Assembly: GCA_032358165.1 (NCBI GenBank)
Contig: JAALGY010000062.1
Location: 620,001 to 684,000, forward strand
Direction: 5' to 3'
Length of the DNA: 64,000 nt
Source of the DNA: Diplosphaera chodatii
Lineage: Eukaryota; Chlorophyta; Trebouxiophyceae; Prasiolales; Stichococcaceae
Shown here: in pieces, positions 11,301-22,116 of the stretch
Numbering within the stretch: position 1 is the stretch's first letter
Layout: each line of letters starts with the position of its first letter
The notes under the pieces: model-generated
Told to the model about the DNA's origin: nothing
The model's input: only the letters and a program-made list of their open reading frames with translations
The model's database searches: none
Translations under genes and position numbers: made by a program

Positions 11301-14300
11301 CAGTGGTGGTTCACTTCTATCAATGTGTTGGGCTGCCCTTGTCTCGACTGTACTTACCGAGGATTGCCCTTCCCACACCAGCCTGGTTTTTAAGACCTGG
11401 TCCACGACCGCGTGCTGACCCCCTGGCCTGCAGGAAGCTGCGGAATCAGGTGCACACACGGCTGAAGGAGTTCTGGGTGGCGCGAGTGGAGGTGCCGGCG
11501 GAGCACAACCGGTCGCTGCTGCGTCAGGGTGCGCAGTGCTCCTGATGTGCATTTCAGTGGATCAGCTCTTGCATGATGCTACATCCACGCAGCGCCTGTT
11601 GATAAGATACATGCAGGATCTGACAGCATGCCAACGTTCGGACATCTCCAAACCCTGCATCATGCGCTGCATATCCAGGCCGTCAACCAGAGGGCTTCGA
11701 GGTCACCTCATGGGTACAGGTGCGTGCACATTGTCAGCAAACACTGTAGTGAGTTTGCCCTGTAGATGCTGTAAAACATACAGTGGCTCTGTCGTCTGTC
11801 AAGCGACGCGAACCTTCTGACCTGATGTGAAGAAAGCACAATGGCGAATATAGTTGCAGCTTGGCTGCAGGTGGGGGGTCACCCAGGCAGTATCCTGATG
11901 CCTGCCGTGTGAAACCAAGTGTGTTGTGTCCCGCAGTGCTGCGAGCCGTTCTGCCTGAAGTGGCGGCGGCTGCCGGCGGGCGACTCGGCGGCGGACCCCA
12001 AGTACGAGGACGACTGGTACTGCGACATGAACCCCAACAAGAAGCTGGCGGCCCTGGGCCACGACTACCCGCAGGAGCCAGACGAGGTGCATGCACCGAT
12101 GCTGCCGTCATTTGATATGCACGTCAAATGTAGGAGCTCGACTGCACTTGCACCACCGGTGAAAGAAATGCATGCAGTACGCCCCTGCGCCATCGCCTCA
12201 TCCGGCGCGACCCCCGCAGGATGCGGAGGAGGAGCGGCGGGAGCAGGAGCAGGCGCGCAGGCGGGCGCAGGAGTACATGAAGCGCAAGAAGGAGCAGTCC
12301 GGCAGCGGCGCCGCCGCCAAGCGCAGGTGGGGCAGTCGTGGGTTCGACACCGGCGTTGCAGGGAGTTAGGCATCTCCCTGGCCACCGTGGCAACTCCCGT
12401 GTGAGTGTGGACGGCAAGATTTGCCCAATGGCGTGACAAGCGGCAGCGCCTCTGGTAGCAGCGAGATCAACACTGGAAACGTCCACTGGCCGCAAGCAGG
12501 AAGCTGGAAGAGGAGAAGGCGCGCAAGGCAGCAGAGGCGGAGGAGGCCCTGCGCCGTGACAGCGCACGCAAGGAGGCCGAGCGGCATATTGTGAGAGTCG
12601 ACGCACCTGACAATTCCAGTACATTTGTCAGGGGCAACCAGTCCAATGGCCACATCACATGTTCAAAGCATGTGCAACAACAACTGCGTGCTGGGCAGCC
12701 ATGTGTCTGCCCTGTGCACTGTGCTGGCGATGCCGGTCCCGGAGCGACAGGCCCACCACATGTTCAGGTTGGCATGCTTCGTGCTGCTTTGTCACAGCAG
12801 AGGGAGCAGGCGCGGCTGGCGCGCCTCGAGCGGGAGCGAAAGCAGGCTGAGGCGGACCGGGTTGCGAAGCAGGAGGCGCAGCGAGTCGAGAAGGAGCGCC
12901 TGCGCGAAAAGGCCCGCTTGGCCAAGGAGGCCGCCGAGAGGGTGAGGCCATGCCTGATGTGGCAGCAGTTTGTACACACAGCCAACCGACTTTTGATGAG
13001 GATGGGCTGAGAGGACAGACCACTCGTGGCCAGCCAGGGTAGAGGAATTGCCGAAAACAAAATGCGGCATTGAAAACACCTGTTTGGGTCTCTGGGCACA
13101 GAAGCTGCAGCAGCAGCGAGAAAAGGAGAAGGAGAAGCGGGAGGCGGCTGTGCGCCGGCAGCGGGAGCAGCAGCAGGAAGCAGAGAGGAAGATGAAGGAG
13201 GAGGCAGACGCTCGGAGGGAAGCCGAGCTCGTCGCACGCGAGCGCGAAAAGGCAGAAGCCGCCGAAAGGCGGGCCCAAGAGGAGGTGGCCGCACATGCAG
13301 CCCAAGAGTTGGCTAAGGCGCGTTTCTCCTTGCTGCATGGGCAACTTCGCCTGCTGTCATGCTGGCAAAGATGGAGCCACTCGTCGTTGCTGACGCTTTG
13401 GATGTGGCAACACGCTGCGCTGCTGACTACAGGCTGAAGCCGCTGCAGAGCGGGAGAGGCGTGCGCAGGAGCGGAAACACCGTGAGGCAGGGGATGTGGC
13501 CATGGCGCTGGCAAAGTCGCAGAAGGAGGCAGCCCGACTGGCACGCATGGGTGAGTGATGGAACAGCACACGAGTGCGTGTCATGCTGCGCACTGCTGAC
13601 AGTGGCAGCGGATGCGTGGCGAGGTCGTGTGGAGACAGACGTATATCATACCCAAATGCCGATGTTATGCCTCCCCGACTACACCTTTCCTGCACAGCAG
13701 CTGCAGCCACAGCAGCGCCGGACACAGCACAATCAGTTGCAAAGGAAGCGGCATCGAGGGAGGCGGAGGCGCAGCGGCTGCAGCAGGTGGAGGCAGCGCT
13801 TGCGCAGCTCGAAGGGTCCCAGACCTCCCAGGACGGAGCTGCTCCAGACGCAGGTGGCTCCCAGATCTCAGCCAGGTTGTCCATGCGACAGCGGGTTTGC
13901 TTTTGCTAAACTAGCCAATTTCACCCTTGGCGGGGTCCGACTCCAGCCTGAGCATCACCCTTCCTGACTGCTTTCTTGCTTGCAGCAGGGGCTGCAGCCA
14001 GTCCCAGCCAGCAGGAAGCCGCGCCGCAGCTGTCAGGCCCATCCGCTGCTGCGTCCCCGCAGCCAGCAGCAGCTGCTGTGACGGCCTGTGCGCCCGCTAC
14101 AGACGCCTCCGCAGCACAACCGCAGGCCAGCCAGCCAGCCCCTGCGCCGGATGTGGCCGCGCTCGACATGAATGGCGCCTCAACGCACACGCGGGCAAGT
14201 CGGCAGCTGTTGCCATGATGTTGAACCTGCTGACGTCAACACTGCTGTTGTCGTTTGCATTTCAGCTGCATGAGCCAGTCACAAAGGCGATATGCCAATG

Positions 14301-15395
14301 CTCTAGCAGCCTGCATCTGCAACAGATGATGCAGCCTGACTGCGTCAGCCTTGACTCACGAGCATAGCCCCTGTCCTCCACTGGTGCTTGTGTGCCGCAC
14401 CGCTGCAGGCGCTGGCGACCGGCACCAGTCCCCTTTCCGCCCGGCCAGAACGCAGCGGCAGCCCTGTGACCAGCGTGCCCATCGCCCCAGAACCCAGCCT
14501 CGCATCGCCCCACCGCCCTGCGGCGTCAGAGCCCATCGCAAATGGCACTGATGGCGCTGCAGGAGCTGCTTCACCAGGTGTTGTTGCCCCTTTGTTTTGC
14601 ATAGTGCATGAACACAGATGTGCCAGCCGCACTTCCTTGGGTCACAGCGGAGGTCATGAGGACACCAGGCAGCACTTGCAGATCGGTGCGTGCTGACTTG
14701 TGCAGCTGGCAGCATGGACGACCCTGGTGAGGAGGCCCAGCAGCTGGATGGCGTCGTGCAGCAGCTGCGCCGGCAGTGGCAGCAGGCCACGGGCAACACA
14801 CCCAGCACAGGCACGCTTCCAACCCTTGCCCAAACCCTCGCAGCTGAGCGGTGCTGCAGTCAATATGCGCAGCCTCCTCAGCCCATTCGTCCAACTGCTG
14901 GCAGGACGTGCTGACGCCCTGGCGCCCACATGTGCTGCTGTCGACAAGGGCCTGGCGCGGGTGTCGGCGGGGCTCGCGTCGCTGTCGAAGCAGCAGCAGC
15001 GCGAGCGGCAGCGTGTCGCGGCGCTGGCGTCGCGCATGCGGGTCGTCCTGATGACCCTGTCCCGTGCTGCCGGCGACACGTCGGTGGCGCAGCGCATTGT
15101 GCGTCACCTGCCACCTCACCTGCAGGCCATGTGCCACTCCGTCTGTTTGGGCCCCTGCCTGGCGTCTCACCGTGCACGACACACTTGTGATCCCTGCGGC
15201 AGGTCGTTTGGCATGGCGAATGTATGCATACACCGTCTGGCAATCGATGTGCATGAGCGGCTGGGTGTATGTTTGTCCAAGGCAAGAGTACACACATTTG
15301 GTGTGCAGGCCACCATGAGCCCAGACGAGCTGCTCGAGCTGGACGTGCAAGCGTATGCAGGAGCCTTTGTGCCGTCCCCCGCAGCGCCTCATTGA
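8332..15395 (+). CDS. MORC-family GHKL ATPase with CW zinc finger and long coiled-coil tail
   Basis: Microrchidia (MORC) chromatin ATPases clamp and compact DNA in gene silencing. Exon 8332-8502 and the next (from 8616) join to give the N-box AELVDNAKDA. DTGDGM near 8850 is the second nucleotide motif, and a join near 9128/9250 yields [14 protein letters not shown], the glycine-rich lid, followed by [14 protein letters not shown] and [12 protein letters not shown]. Downstream exons encode SPYTDNE (9774), GTIIIMNLEG (9970), [10 protein letters not shown] (10142), [13 protein letters not shown] (10377), [12 protein letters not shown] (10860) and [15 protein letters not shown] (11250), the S5 transducer part. 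A CW domain follows: SWVQ from a microexon, then [13 protein letters not shown] at 11938. About 3 kb of Arg/Glu/Ala-rich coiled coil and Ala/Pro/Ser-rich exons complete it. The last exon ends at 15395, or at 15420 in an alternative frame. Nuclear role is inferred from the family. Confidence 0.88.
10681..10708. repeat. Perfect 11-bp inverted repeat in a MORC intron
   Basis: TATATCAGCAG (10681-10691) and CTGCTGATATA (10698-10708) are perfect complements around a 6-nt loop. It lies between exons of the MORC gene. It could be an intronic hairpin or chance. Confidence 0.8.
11690..11718 (+). other. Microexon supplying the CW-domain entry of MORC
   Basis: A short stretch bounded by CAG and CAG/GTGCGT encodes [12 protein letters not shown] is the start of the CW zinc finger whose cysteines begin in the exon at 11938. 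Without this exon the CW consensus would lack its first tryptophan. Left border approximate. Confidence 0.6.
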
Positions 15396-15420
15396 GGGTG
15401 CGCGAGAACTAGGAGATTGA

Positions 15421-15837
15421 TAGCCACCGCAAGAGGCCGTGGCTGTGTCCGCATGCAGTGGGAGGTTTGCGACTGTGACAGCAGGTCAGTAGTGCTGTGC
15501 AGCACTATCGGAGACAGGTGGCAGTCCTGCACTGATCTGAATAGCGGTGGACTCACCCTCTGCCTAGCGAGAACGCACGACAGACGGTTGCTGCAGTTTC
15601 TCATGTTGACACCCTTGTCATTTGCCCTCCCGTGTTTCTGACTTGCGACTGTGCTCGTGATACTCAGGTCGTGTTACATGCTTGGCGCGGCATGTCTTGG
15701 AATATTCCACGGCCCATGAGACCTGCCGGCAAACCAAACTGCCTTCGTAGTGAACATGATTGATCGTTACAGAGACCGGCATGGCGACAGAATCCGAGGA
15801 TTCCGTGATGCTACTGCCACCCACACGCCCCTCTGTG
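15421..15837. other. Convergent intergenic region
   Basis: Between the MORC 3' end (+) and the LSM2 stop codon (-). No exon-like sequence seen; presumably two 3' untranslated regions. Confidence 0.45.
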
Positions 15838-16696
15838 CTACTGGCCACGTGCTTCTCTCCGCGTCGCATCATGCAGCAGCTCGACGTCCACGCTGCCGGG
15901 TGGAAGCTGCACGGGCAGGCAGTCGTGTCAATACCGCACGATAGTGTGAACAGGACACCAGACACGAGAGGAGACCACTTTGTCCCACCCTGCGGTAAAG
16001 CCTTGGTGCTGAACTGCCAAAGACAGGGGGTGCTCACGATGACGCTGTGCAGCATCACTGTGCTACAACCATGCTGTGTTGCACCTGGATGTAGCGCACG
16101 ACTGACCCCCTGATGAAGCAGTTCCGTACGGACATCTGCACACGATGCAGCAAGCACTCAGCATGCACAAGGACGGCAGCGCGACGGATGCCTTCATCAC
16201 AAGAGCAATAGGCTGCAACACTGAGGTGTACATTTGAGTGTGCCACAGGTCAGACCCTATCGTTGGCACTGCCAAGCGCTCACCATGTGTGGATACTTCT
16301 GCTCGTTCACCACCTGCACATGCAGGCCATTCAACCGCATAAGCAGCCCGAACACTCTCGCTGCATCATCGTGAGCATCAACGCTGGTAGACACGACACA
16401 GCTGCTGCACGCGCATGTTGTCTTTGCCAAAGCGCGTGCCCAACCTGCGTGTTGTGCAGCTTGATGTTGAGGTACTGGTCGACAGAGTGCAGCGTGCCAC
16501 TAATGGCCAGATCATTCTTCAGCTCTACTGTCACCTGCGTGCAAAACCGGCTGCGGTCACAAGGGCAGTGCACTACCGCAGGGCAACATCACCAGCATGG
16601 CAGAACAGGAAGGCACCGTGGCATGGCAGCAGCGCAGCAGCATCACGCCCTCACCTTCTTCCCGACTAACGTTTTGAAGTATGAGTAGAACAGCAT
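15838..16696 (-). CDS. LSM2: U6 snRNA-associated Sm-like protein LSm2
   Basis: LSm2 is a subunit of the LSm2-8 ring on U6 snRNA and of the cytoplasmic LSm1-7 decay ring. Five exons join in phase: 16655-16696, 16445-16534, 16284-16313, 16085-16135 and 15838-15906, giving 93 aa, close to the 95 usual for the family. The start MLFYSYFKTLVGKK and the Sm1 stretch VELKNDLAISGTLHSVDQYL (loop and RNA-binding D-x-x-L region) are nearly invariant. Sm2 is MSVRNCFIRGSVVRYIQLP, with the R-G RNA-binding pair in IRGS. The tail ends LLHDATRREARGQ. The third exon is a 30-nt microexon (VVNEQKYPHM). Nothing is missing. Confidence 0.97.
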
Positions 16697-17677
16697 CGTG
16701 CGGCACGACTGCGCAGCCCAACCAATGTGCACTTAGTGCACGTTGCAAAGTTCACAGCAACAACGTCGCGCTGATCGCTTATCTCATCTGCCTCTGCAGC
16801 CGTCACGTCTTACAACTGTGTGGAAACAGCTGGTCATAAGGACTGCATCTTACGGGTCTTTCGCACTGCGCACCTGGCGAATTCGAGCAAAGGGGGTGCT
16901 TCTGCCTGCTTGTAAGGTAGGTGACTTCGGTTGTGATAGCCTCAAAAGCGAAGTCACGTGCCGCGCTGGCCGCCACAGGGGTTGCAGCTGCTCTTGCGCA
17001 GCGCAGTTCAAGCGGCGCCAATGCAGCAAACCTTGGTGTATGGTGCACACGTATGCCCTGCACGGAACTTCTGCTGTCCGGCGGCTGTGCGGTCACAATC
17101 TGCTGGGAAGCGGCGAAGCTCGTGAGTGGCAGCGGTGTGTCGGATCCTGCATCCTGTTGTCGTGTTGTGCACTGGTGCAGGCAAAAAGGAGGCAAATTTC
17201 AAGGCCCCCTGTTGCAAATCATGGAAAGCAACTTGTGTCTGCCAGCATTGTCCGGTACACGTCTGCAGCGGTGCTGACACTGTCCACCCTCCAAGCGCTG
17301 AAGCCGTGTGCGTTTTGCCGCGTCCAGCTACGTGTCGTGTTGTCTAGTTGTGGCATTGCAAGCGCAGGTCACATCAGCGCTCAGGTGCATCAAGCATCAG
17401 GCATTTCTCTCAGTCGGCAGCTGTGACACAATATACCCTGCTTAATATCTATAGGTTTCATACGTGGTTTGATCAGCGGCTTGTGACATTGTGCAAGCTG
17501 ACGCGGCGTTGCTAGCAGCCGGCGGCCTGTGTCACTATAGCAGAGTTGCTGCGCAGCACGACACAGTTGTGCACCTTGACCATAGCACCTCCTTCGACGT
17601 TCAGGGTCTTGCTCCCGAGGCAGCCTTGAGGTGGGGACCTCTCGGCGGCGAGCAAGCGGCAAATTGCTTCCGTTGTG
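16697..17677. other. Divergent intergenic region, gene content unresolved
   Basis: Lies between the LSM2 start (-) and the MRPL47 start (+). Both strands carry open stretches of about 65-130 codons (for example minus 16803-17195), but I find no recognisable family, no agreed start and no phase-consistent splice set. A small unrecognised gene cannot be excluded. Confidence 0.35.
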
Positions 17678-18677
17678 ATGGCGCTGCTGACGGCCCTCCG
17701 GCAGCTGCGGCCGCTGCTGTGCCAGCACGGCCTCATGCAGCCCGCCCTGCAGCAGCACATTCCGGCCAGCGCCGCCCTACAGCTGACCAGCCTGCAGCCG
17801 GCCGCCTGGCGCGGCGTCGCCAGCTCGCCGGCACCCCGCGGTCTGGATGAGTTCTTTGACACCCCCGATAAGGACGGCCAGGCGCCATCAGCAGGTGCAG
17901 CAGAGTCTCCCTTGGCAGTGTCATAAGAATGTCGAGCCCCGAATGCTCGCTGTCGTTGCTGCACTGCCTGCTGCAGTACATACATCCGCATCAAGCTGCT
18001 ATGGGGCCGGCTGCGTGAGGTGGAGTGGCTTCTGCAGGGCGGGCTTGGACAGCAAAGGACCTGCGCGGCAAGAGCTGGGACGACCTGCACAAACTTTGGT
18101 GGGTGACCATTCGTGTTGCTGAATGGGGTCGCCCTGCAACAGGATGTGTTGCCGATGTGACTGCAGCAAACTCGCTGCTTCTCACGTGGTGGTCCTGAGC
18201 GGCTGCATTGTGATCCGCACTCGAGCAACTGCGACTGCTGCGGTCACAGGTACGTGCTGCTGAAGGAGCGCAACATGCTGCACACAGAGAAGCTGCGTGC
18301 ACGGGCAGCTGGCCAGAAACTGCCGAACCCCTTCCGCCTGCAGAAGGTGAGTTTGCAGGGCCAGCAGGCTGTGCCGCAAGCGCAGTCCTGCGACCATGAG
18401 ACGCTTGACAGGGGTGCCAAAGTGATCATGGTGCAGCCAGCTGGCACCGGCACATCCCACACAGTGCAGTCACATGTGGGTCGTAGCAGTTTTTCAATCT
18501 TGCATTGGCCATTCTGCCGCCCGTATCAATCGCACCGTCTGACACTTTCCCACGCATATTCCTCTGCAGGTGCGCAGGGGCATGGCGCGCATCAAGCACG
18601 TGCTTGGCGAGCGGGCAATTGCAGAGCCAGATGCATACAAGTCGGCAGAGTTGAAGCGCTTTATAGACGCAATCTAA
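17678..18677 (+). CDS. MRPL47: Mitochondrial ribosomal protein uL29m (MRPL47)
   Basis: A large-subunit mitoribosome protein at the tunnel exit. Four exons join in phase: 17678-17894, 18053-18098, 18250-18346 and 18570-18677, coding 155 aa. The first 50 residues are Ala/Leu/Gln/Arg-rich without acidic residues, a mitochondrial presequence. The conserved core follows: GLDEFFDTPDK, then GKSWDDLHKLWYVLLKERNM across three exons, then RRGMARIKHVLGER, all hallmarks of MRP-L47. The ATG at 17678 is preferred because no upstream in-frame ATG exists. The gene converges on the J-protein gene. Assignment is firm. Confidence 0.94.
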
Positions 18678-19252
18678 TCTGGGCTTGGAGGCTTGATGGG
18701 ATCAGGGCCAACGCAGACAGGGACTGGGGCAGCGATGACTGCTGATCAGGCGGTCGCCTGGCAATGGGATGGTTACACTGATGGTATGTGAATCGTAACT
18801 ACCAAGTCAGATCCTTGACTGACTCGCGTGCTGGAGCAAAGCCTACACTCTTGGTCATCCGTGCTGCCACGCCGTCAAAACAACTGAGCATCGTTCAATC
18901 GAATCGGATTGCTGGCTCTAGCCCAGTCACGTCACGCAGCATGCCTTGGGTCCTTCCTACCCTCTCAGTCCACTCATGGTACACAGCTCACGGGTGAAAT
19001 TGGTCCTGCACGGCACGCACACTGGCGCAGCAAGTGCCACAGCTCAGCGGCTACACCCGTGCGATGCACTCAGAACTCACGCTGCAGCGCCTGCCGACCA
19101 TAATCTGGCCGGGCAGTCAGCCAGCCGGGTGCGGCAACCCCCAATCATTACGAGGTCCCGCTATGCCGGAGCTTGACCCTAGTCATGCGTCAGCTGTCTT
19201 GCGGAGCCCAGGCCCCGCCAACAAAGGAAGGTCATGTGTCAGGCCGTCGCCG
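18678..19252. other. Convergent intergenic region
   Basis: Between the stop codons of MRPL47 (+) and the J-domain gene (-). I see no further gene; probably 3' untranslated sequence of both. Confidence 0.45.
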
Positions 19253-19687
19253 TCAGGCGCTGATGGCTGAAGCAGAGCTCTCGCTGAGCTCGACGGTGAG
19301 CGAGGCCAGCCGCTCTTTCAGCTCCACAGTGAACTCGTGGTATGACTTGTGCTCGTTCACCTGCAGGCCAAGGCCTTGTGGCGACAATAGCATGAAGAAA
19401 TACCGCAGTAGATAGTCCTGAATATATTTGATATCGTCCAGGCACCCGAACACGAGATCATGCTGTTCACGCGACACTGGGTTCATCAGAATTTGGTAGG
19501 CACGCGCAATCTCCTGAAAGACAATCTTGGCGCCCTCGTCGCCGCGATGCCTGTCCGGATGCCACTCCTTGGCCAGCCTCCGGTATGCGTTGGTGATTTC
19601 GTGTTTGGACGCATTCATGTCGATACCCAGAGCATCATATACTGGCCCTGAGACATCCTCCAGGGCCAGCGACGGCGCCTTCTCCAT
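19253..19687 (-). CDS. J-domain (DnaJ/HSP40, type III) protein, intronless
   Basis: A 144-aa protein with an N-terminal J-domain at about residues 15-75: YDALGIDMNASKHEITNAYR (helix II), then KEWHPDRHRGDEGAK with the HPD tripeptide that activates Hsp70 ATPase, then FQEIARAYQILMNP. There is no Gly/Phe or zinc-finger region, so it is type III. The C-terminal 65 residues hold an aromatic hydrophobic stretch (YIQDYLLRYFFMLLSPQG) and a helical end (FTVELKERLASLTVELSE), perhaps a client or membrane anchor. It is the only clearly single-exon gene in an intron-dense window. Cellular site is not evident. Its start faces the INSIG-like gene. Confidence 0.92.
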   Translation of the reverse strand: MEKAPSLALEDVSGPVYDALGIDMNASKHEITNAYRRLAKEWHPDRHRGDEGAKIVFQEIARAYQILMNPVSREQHDLVFGCLDDIKYIQDYLLRYFFMLLSPQGLGLQVNEHKSYHEFTVELKERLASLTVELSESSASAISA

Positions 19688-20141
19688 GCTGTGCGGCGCT
19701 CGGCGCTCTGCGCGCAGGTCAATGCATGCTGCAAGGACGGTGTCGCGGGACTTGCTCCGTCAGCAAAGCTCGAATGGCCGTGGCACCTACCGTTGTCCGG
19801 CGGACAGTGCGGGAACAACACGACCTATGCTACCTACTGAAACGAGCTGGAAGCTGGTGCGGTAAGCTATCAAACGAACGCTGTATTTCTGCGCATGGTC
19901 CTGTGGATGACATAGGCTAGCTCTATCATGCCGTCGACCCTTGGCCCATCTGAGGACATGTCGTCACCAGCGCATGCATGGCACGTCTACATGTGAGCAC
20001 ACCGTGCACAGCAGCTGTAAACTGTCTACTTGTGCGTCATGATGTGATCGGCCTTGTGACGAGCGAGCGGCGTGGATCAGCACCATCATCAGTTATTGAC
20101 TCTTCTTGCATGGAGTGATACCTCCGGTGCGGCAGAGTGTC
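19688..20141. other. Divergent promoter region (J-protein / INSIG-like)
   Basis: About 450 bp between two start codons on opposite strands. No exon seen. Likely a bidirectional promoter; individual elements were not recognised. Confidence 0.4.
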
Positions 20142-21826
20142 ATGACGATGCTGGTCCTTAGCAGTCGGAGTCACATCGGCTCTTTTACCCACTGTAGCAG
20201 CACCAAACATCATGCGATCAGACAACGTGGCATTCCAGCGCGGCCATTCGGTGGCAAAGCATGCCGCCCAACATCCGCGCTGGTGAATAAGCAGCATCGC
20301 AGCGCAACTGGATCGTCCAGGCCGCCGATCAGCTCATCTCGGGGCCACTGCAGCCGGACGCGCCTCCGGTGCCAGGCTGAGCAGCAGGAGCAGGAAGAGC
20401 AGGGTCAGGCAGTCCCGCAACGGGATCCCGCCACCACCACCCGCCCACTGCAGGTACATATCCCCTGGCAGGAAATGATCATGCAGATATGCCTTGATGT
20501 CATGTACATACCTGACGTCATGCTTCACGGCCTGTGAACATACCAAGCGATATTGCTGCCACGTGCACATGCAGAATGTCAGGCTGCTGCCGACTCTGGG
20601 CGCCCTGTTTGCACTTGGTGCGGTGGTCGGACCGCCGCTCGACAGCCTGCACTCCGGCATCAGCCTGCTCATCTACGACAAGTTTCCCGTCACCATCGGT
20701 GCGTCATGCGATATGGATCCGGGATCATGCCCTCTGTGCTCCCGTCCAGCGACATGTGGCAGAAAGGCTGCGGTGTTCCTGACCTGGTCTACTGCGGCAC
20801 ATGCACAGGCACATGGAGGACATCTCTGGCGGACGCGCCGCTGCTCGGCACATACTATGCTGTCGCCGGCGCGATCCTGCTGGCTCTGGACGATGTGTGG
20901 GGCACCACAGAGGGGAAGCGGCGCATTGCGGCCCGGACCAACCCCGGCTGGGTGGCGCTCAGCTTTGGGTGATTCCTCGGCATGTCTGCATTCCGCTTGT
21001 ATCGGAATCAACTGGGCTGCAAGGCGCATGGTAGCTATCGCTCGAAGCAAGAGTCGACATCTGGCGGAATCGTGCTGCAGGCTGCTTTTGGCATACCTCA
21101 GCTGGTCCTCGAAGCTCTATCTGGCGGGCACATCCTATTCATTGGTGGGTAACATTGGAAAGTGTCGATGCGAGGGCAGGCCCGCAACCTGGAACCAGCA
21201 CAATAGCCATTATGCCTAGCCTGCAGCCAGGCACCAGCGAATCGTACAGCTGTTGAAGTGTCTCTGACGCTTGCGCTGTGGCATGTGCAGATCTGGGGCG
21301 TGCTGGTCGTTGTTGGCCTGACGGGGTGGTGGTCGATTGACAGCACGCGGCAGGGGCTCGCGCTCGCGCTTGTGAGCGCCGTCGTGTGCCCCCTGGCCGA
21401 GATTGTCCTCATGAACGTTGGAGGGCTTTGGCACTACCCCTACGCAGACTTCATGGGCATTGTATCCTGGTGAGCATGTGCCCATGCGCGTGGGTCGTTT
21501 TTCAAGCTTTCTCCCACTCCTCCTGCGGCTCTGCATCGTGTCTCAGCCGGACGCGCTGGACGCTGACATCTTCAGTTGTTGGCTGACAGGGTATCGTGCT
21601 GCTATGCTTTTTACACTGGTGAGCCTAGACTGCTATGCACGAAGTTAACTATGCACTTCCACTTGCCCGTGCTGGAAGTTCATGAATGTGCTGTCGAGTA
21701 TGCATGCAGTGGACAACAGGACATTTGAATGTGTATTACCAGACAACCCTCTACTTTCGTGCACTCGCAGTGGTCGTTGGTAATCTCGCCCGCTGGCTGG
21801 CTGTCACTTTGAGCAGGGAGGAATGA
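20142..21826 (+). CDS. INSIG-like polytopic membrane protein with N-terminal extension
   Basis: Seven exons join in phase: 20142-20453, 20575-20698, 20809-20968, 21081-21144, 21291-21469, 21590-21618 and 21771-21826, giving 307 aa. The first 104 residues are Ser/Arg/Gln-rich with few hydrophobic runs, like a plastid transit peptide. The rest is membrane-spanning: LGALFALGAVVGPPLDSLHS, LGTYYAVAGAILLALDDVWG, then SWSSKLYLAGTSYSLQIWG, LTGWWSIDSTRQGLALAL, YADFMGIVSW and VVVGNLARWLA. The order and spacing match INSIG (LWWxFDRSRSGF, DFxxxRSWLPC, GGVxxGNIGRxLA), the ER retention partner of SCAP and HMG-CoA reductase in animals and fungi. Whether the algal protein acts in sterol control or in the plastid is unknown. 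A convergent minus-strand gene ends at 22117. Confidence 0.78.
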
Positions 21827-22116
21827 GGGTTATTTATAGGTCGCATGTCGATTGGCATAGGTTGCAGCTGTGGTTGGCTTGCAATGGATGGTTCAATATG
21901 CTGTTGACCCTAATCAACCATGACCCCATTGGTGATTGCACTGAGAGGTTGCTTGGGTCCTTATGATTCTTTGGCGGAGCGTTCCTCTGCAAGATGTGCT
22001 TGACTTGGCTACGACTGTACTGTAAGAGGAAGCATCATCAAAGTTGAAGCACAGAACGGGACCACAATGCTCCATGGGATAGGAGATCACAAATGTGATA
22101 GTGTACAGCGCCAGTG

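Noticed and set aside
16803..17195. 130-codon minus-strand open frame upstream of LSM2
   Set aside because: No start with good context, no recognisable family, and overlapping plus-strand frames are equally open.
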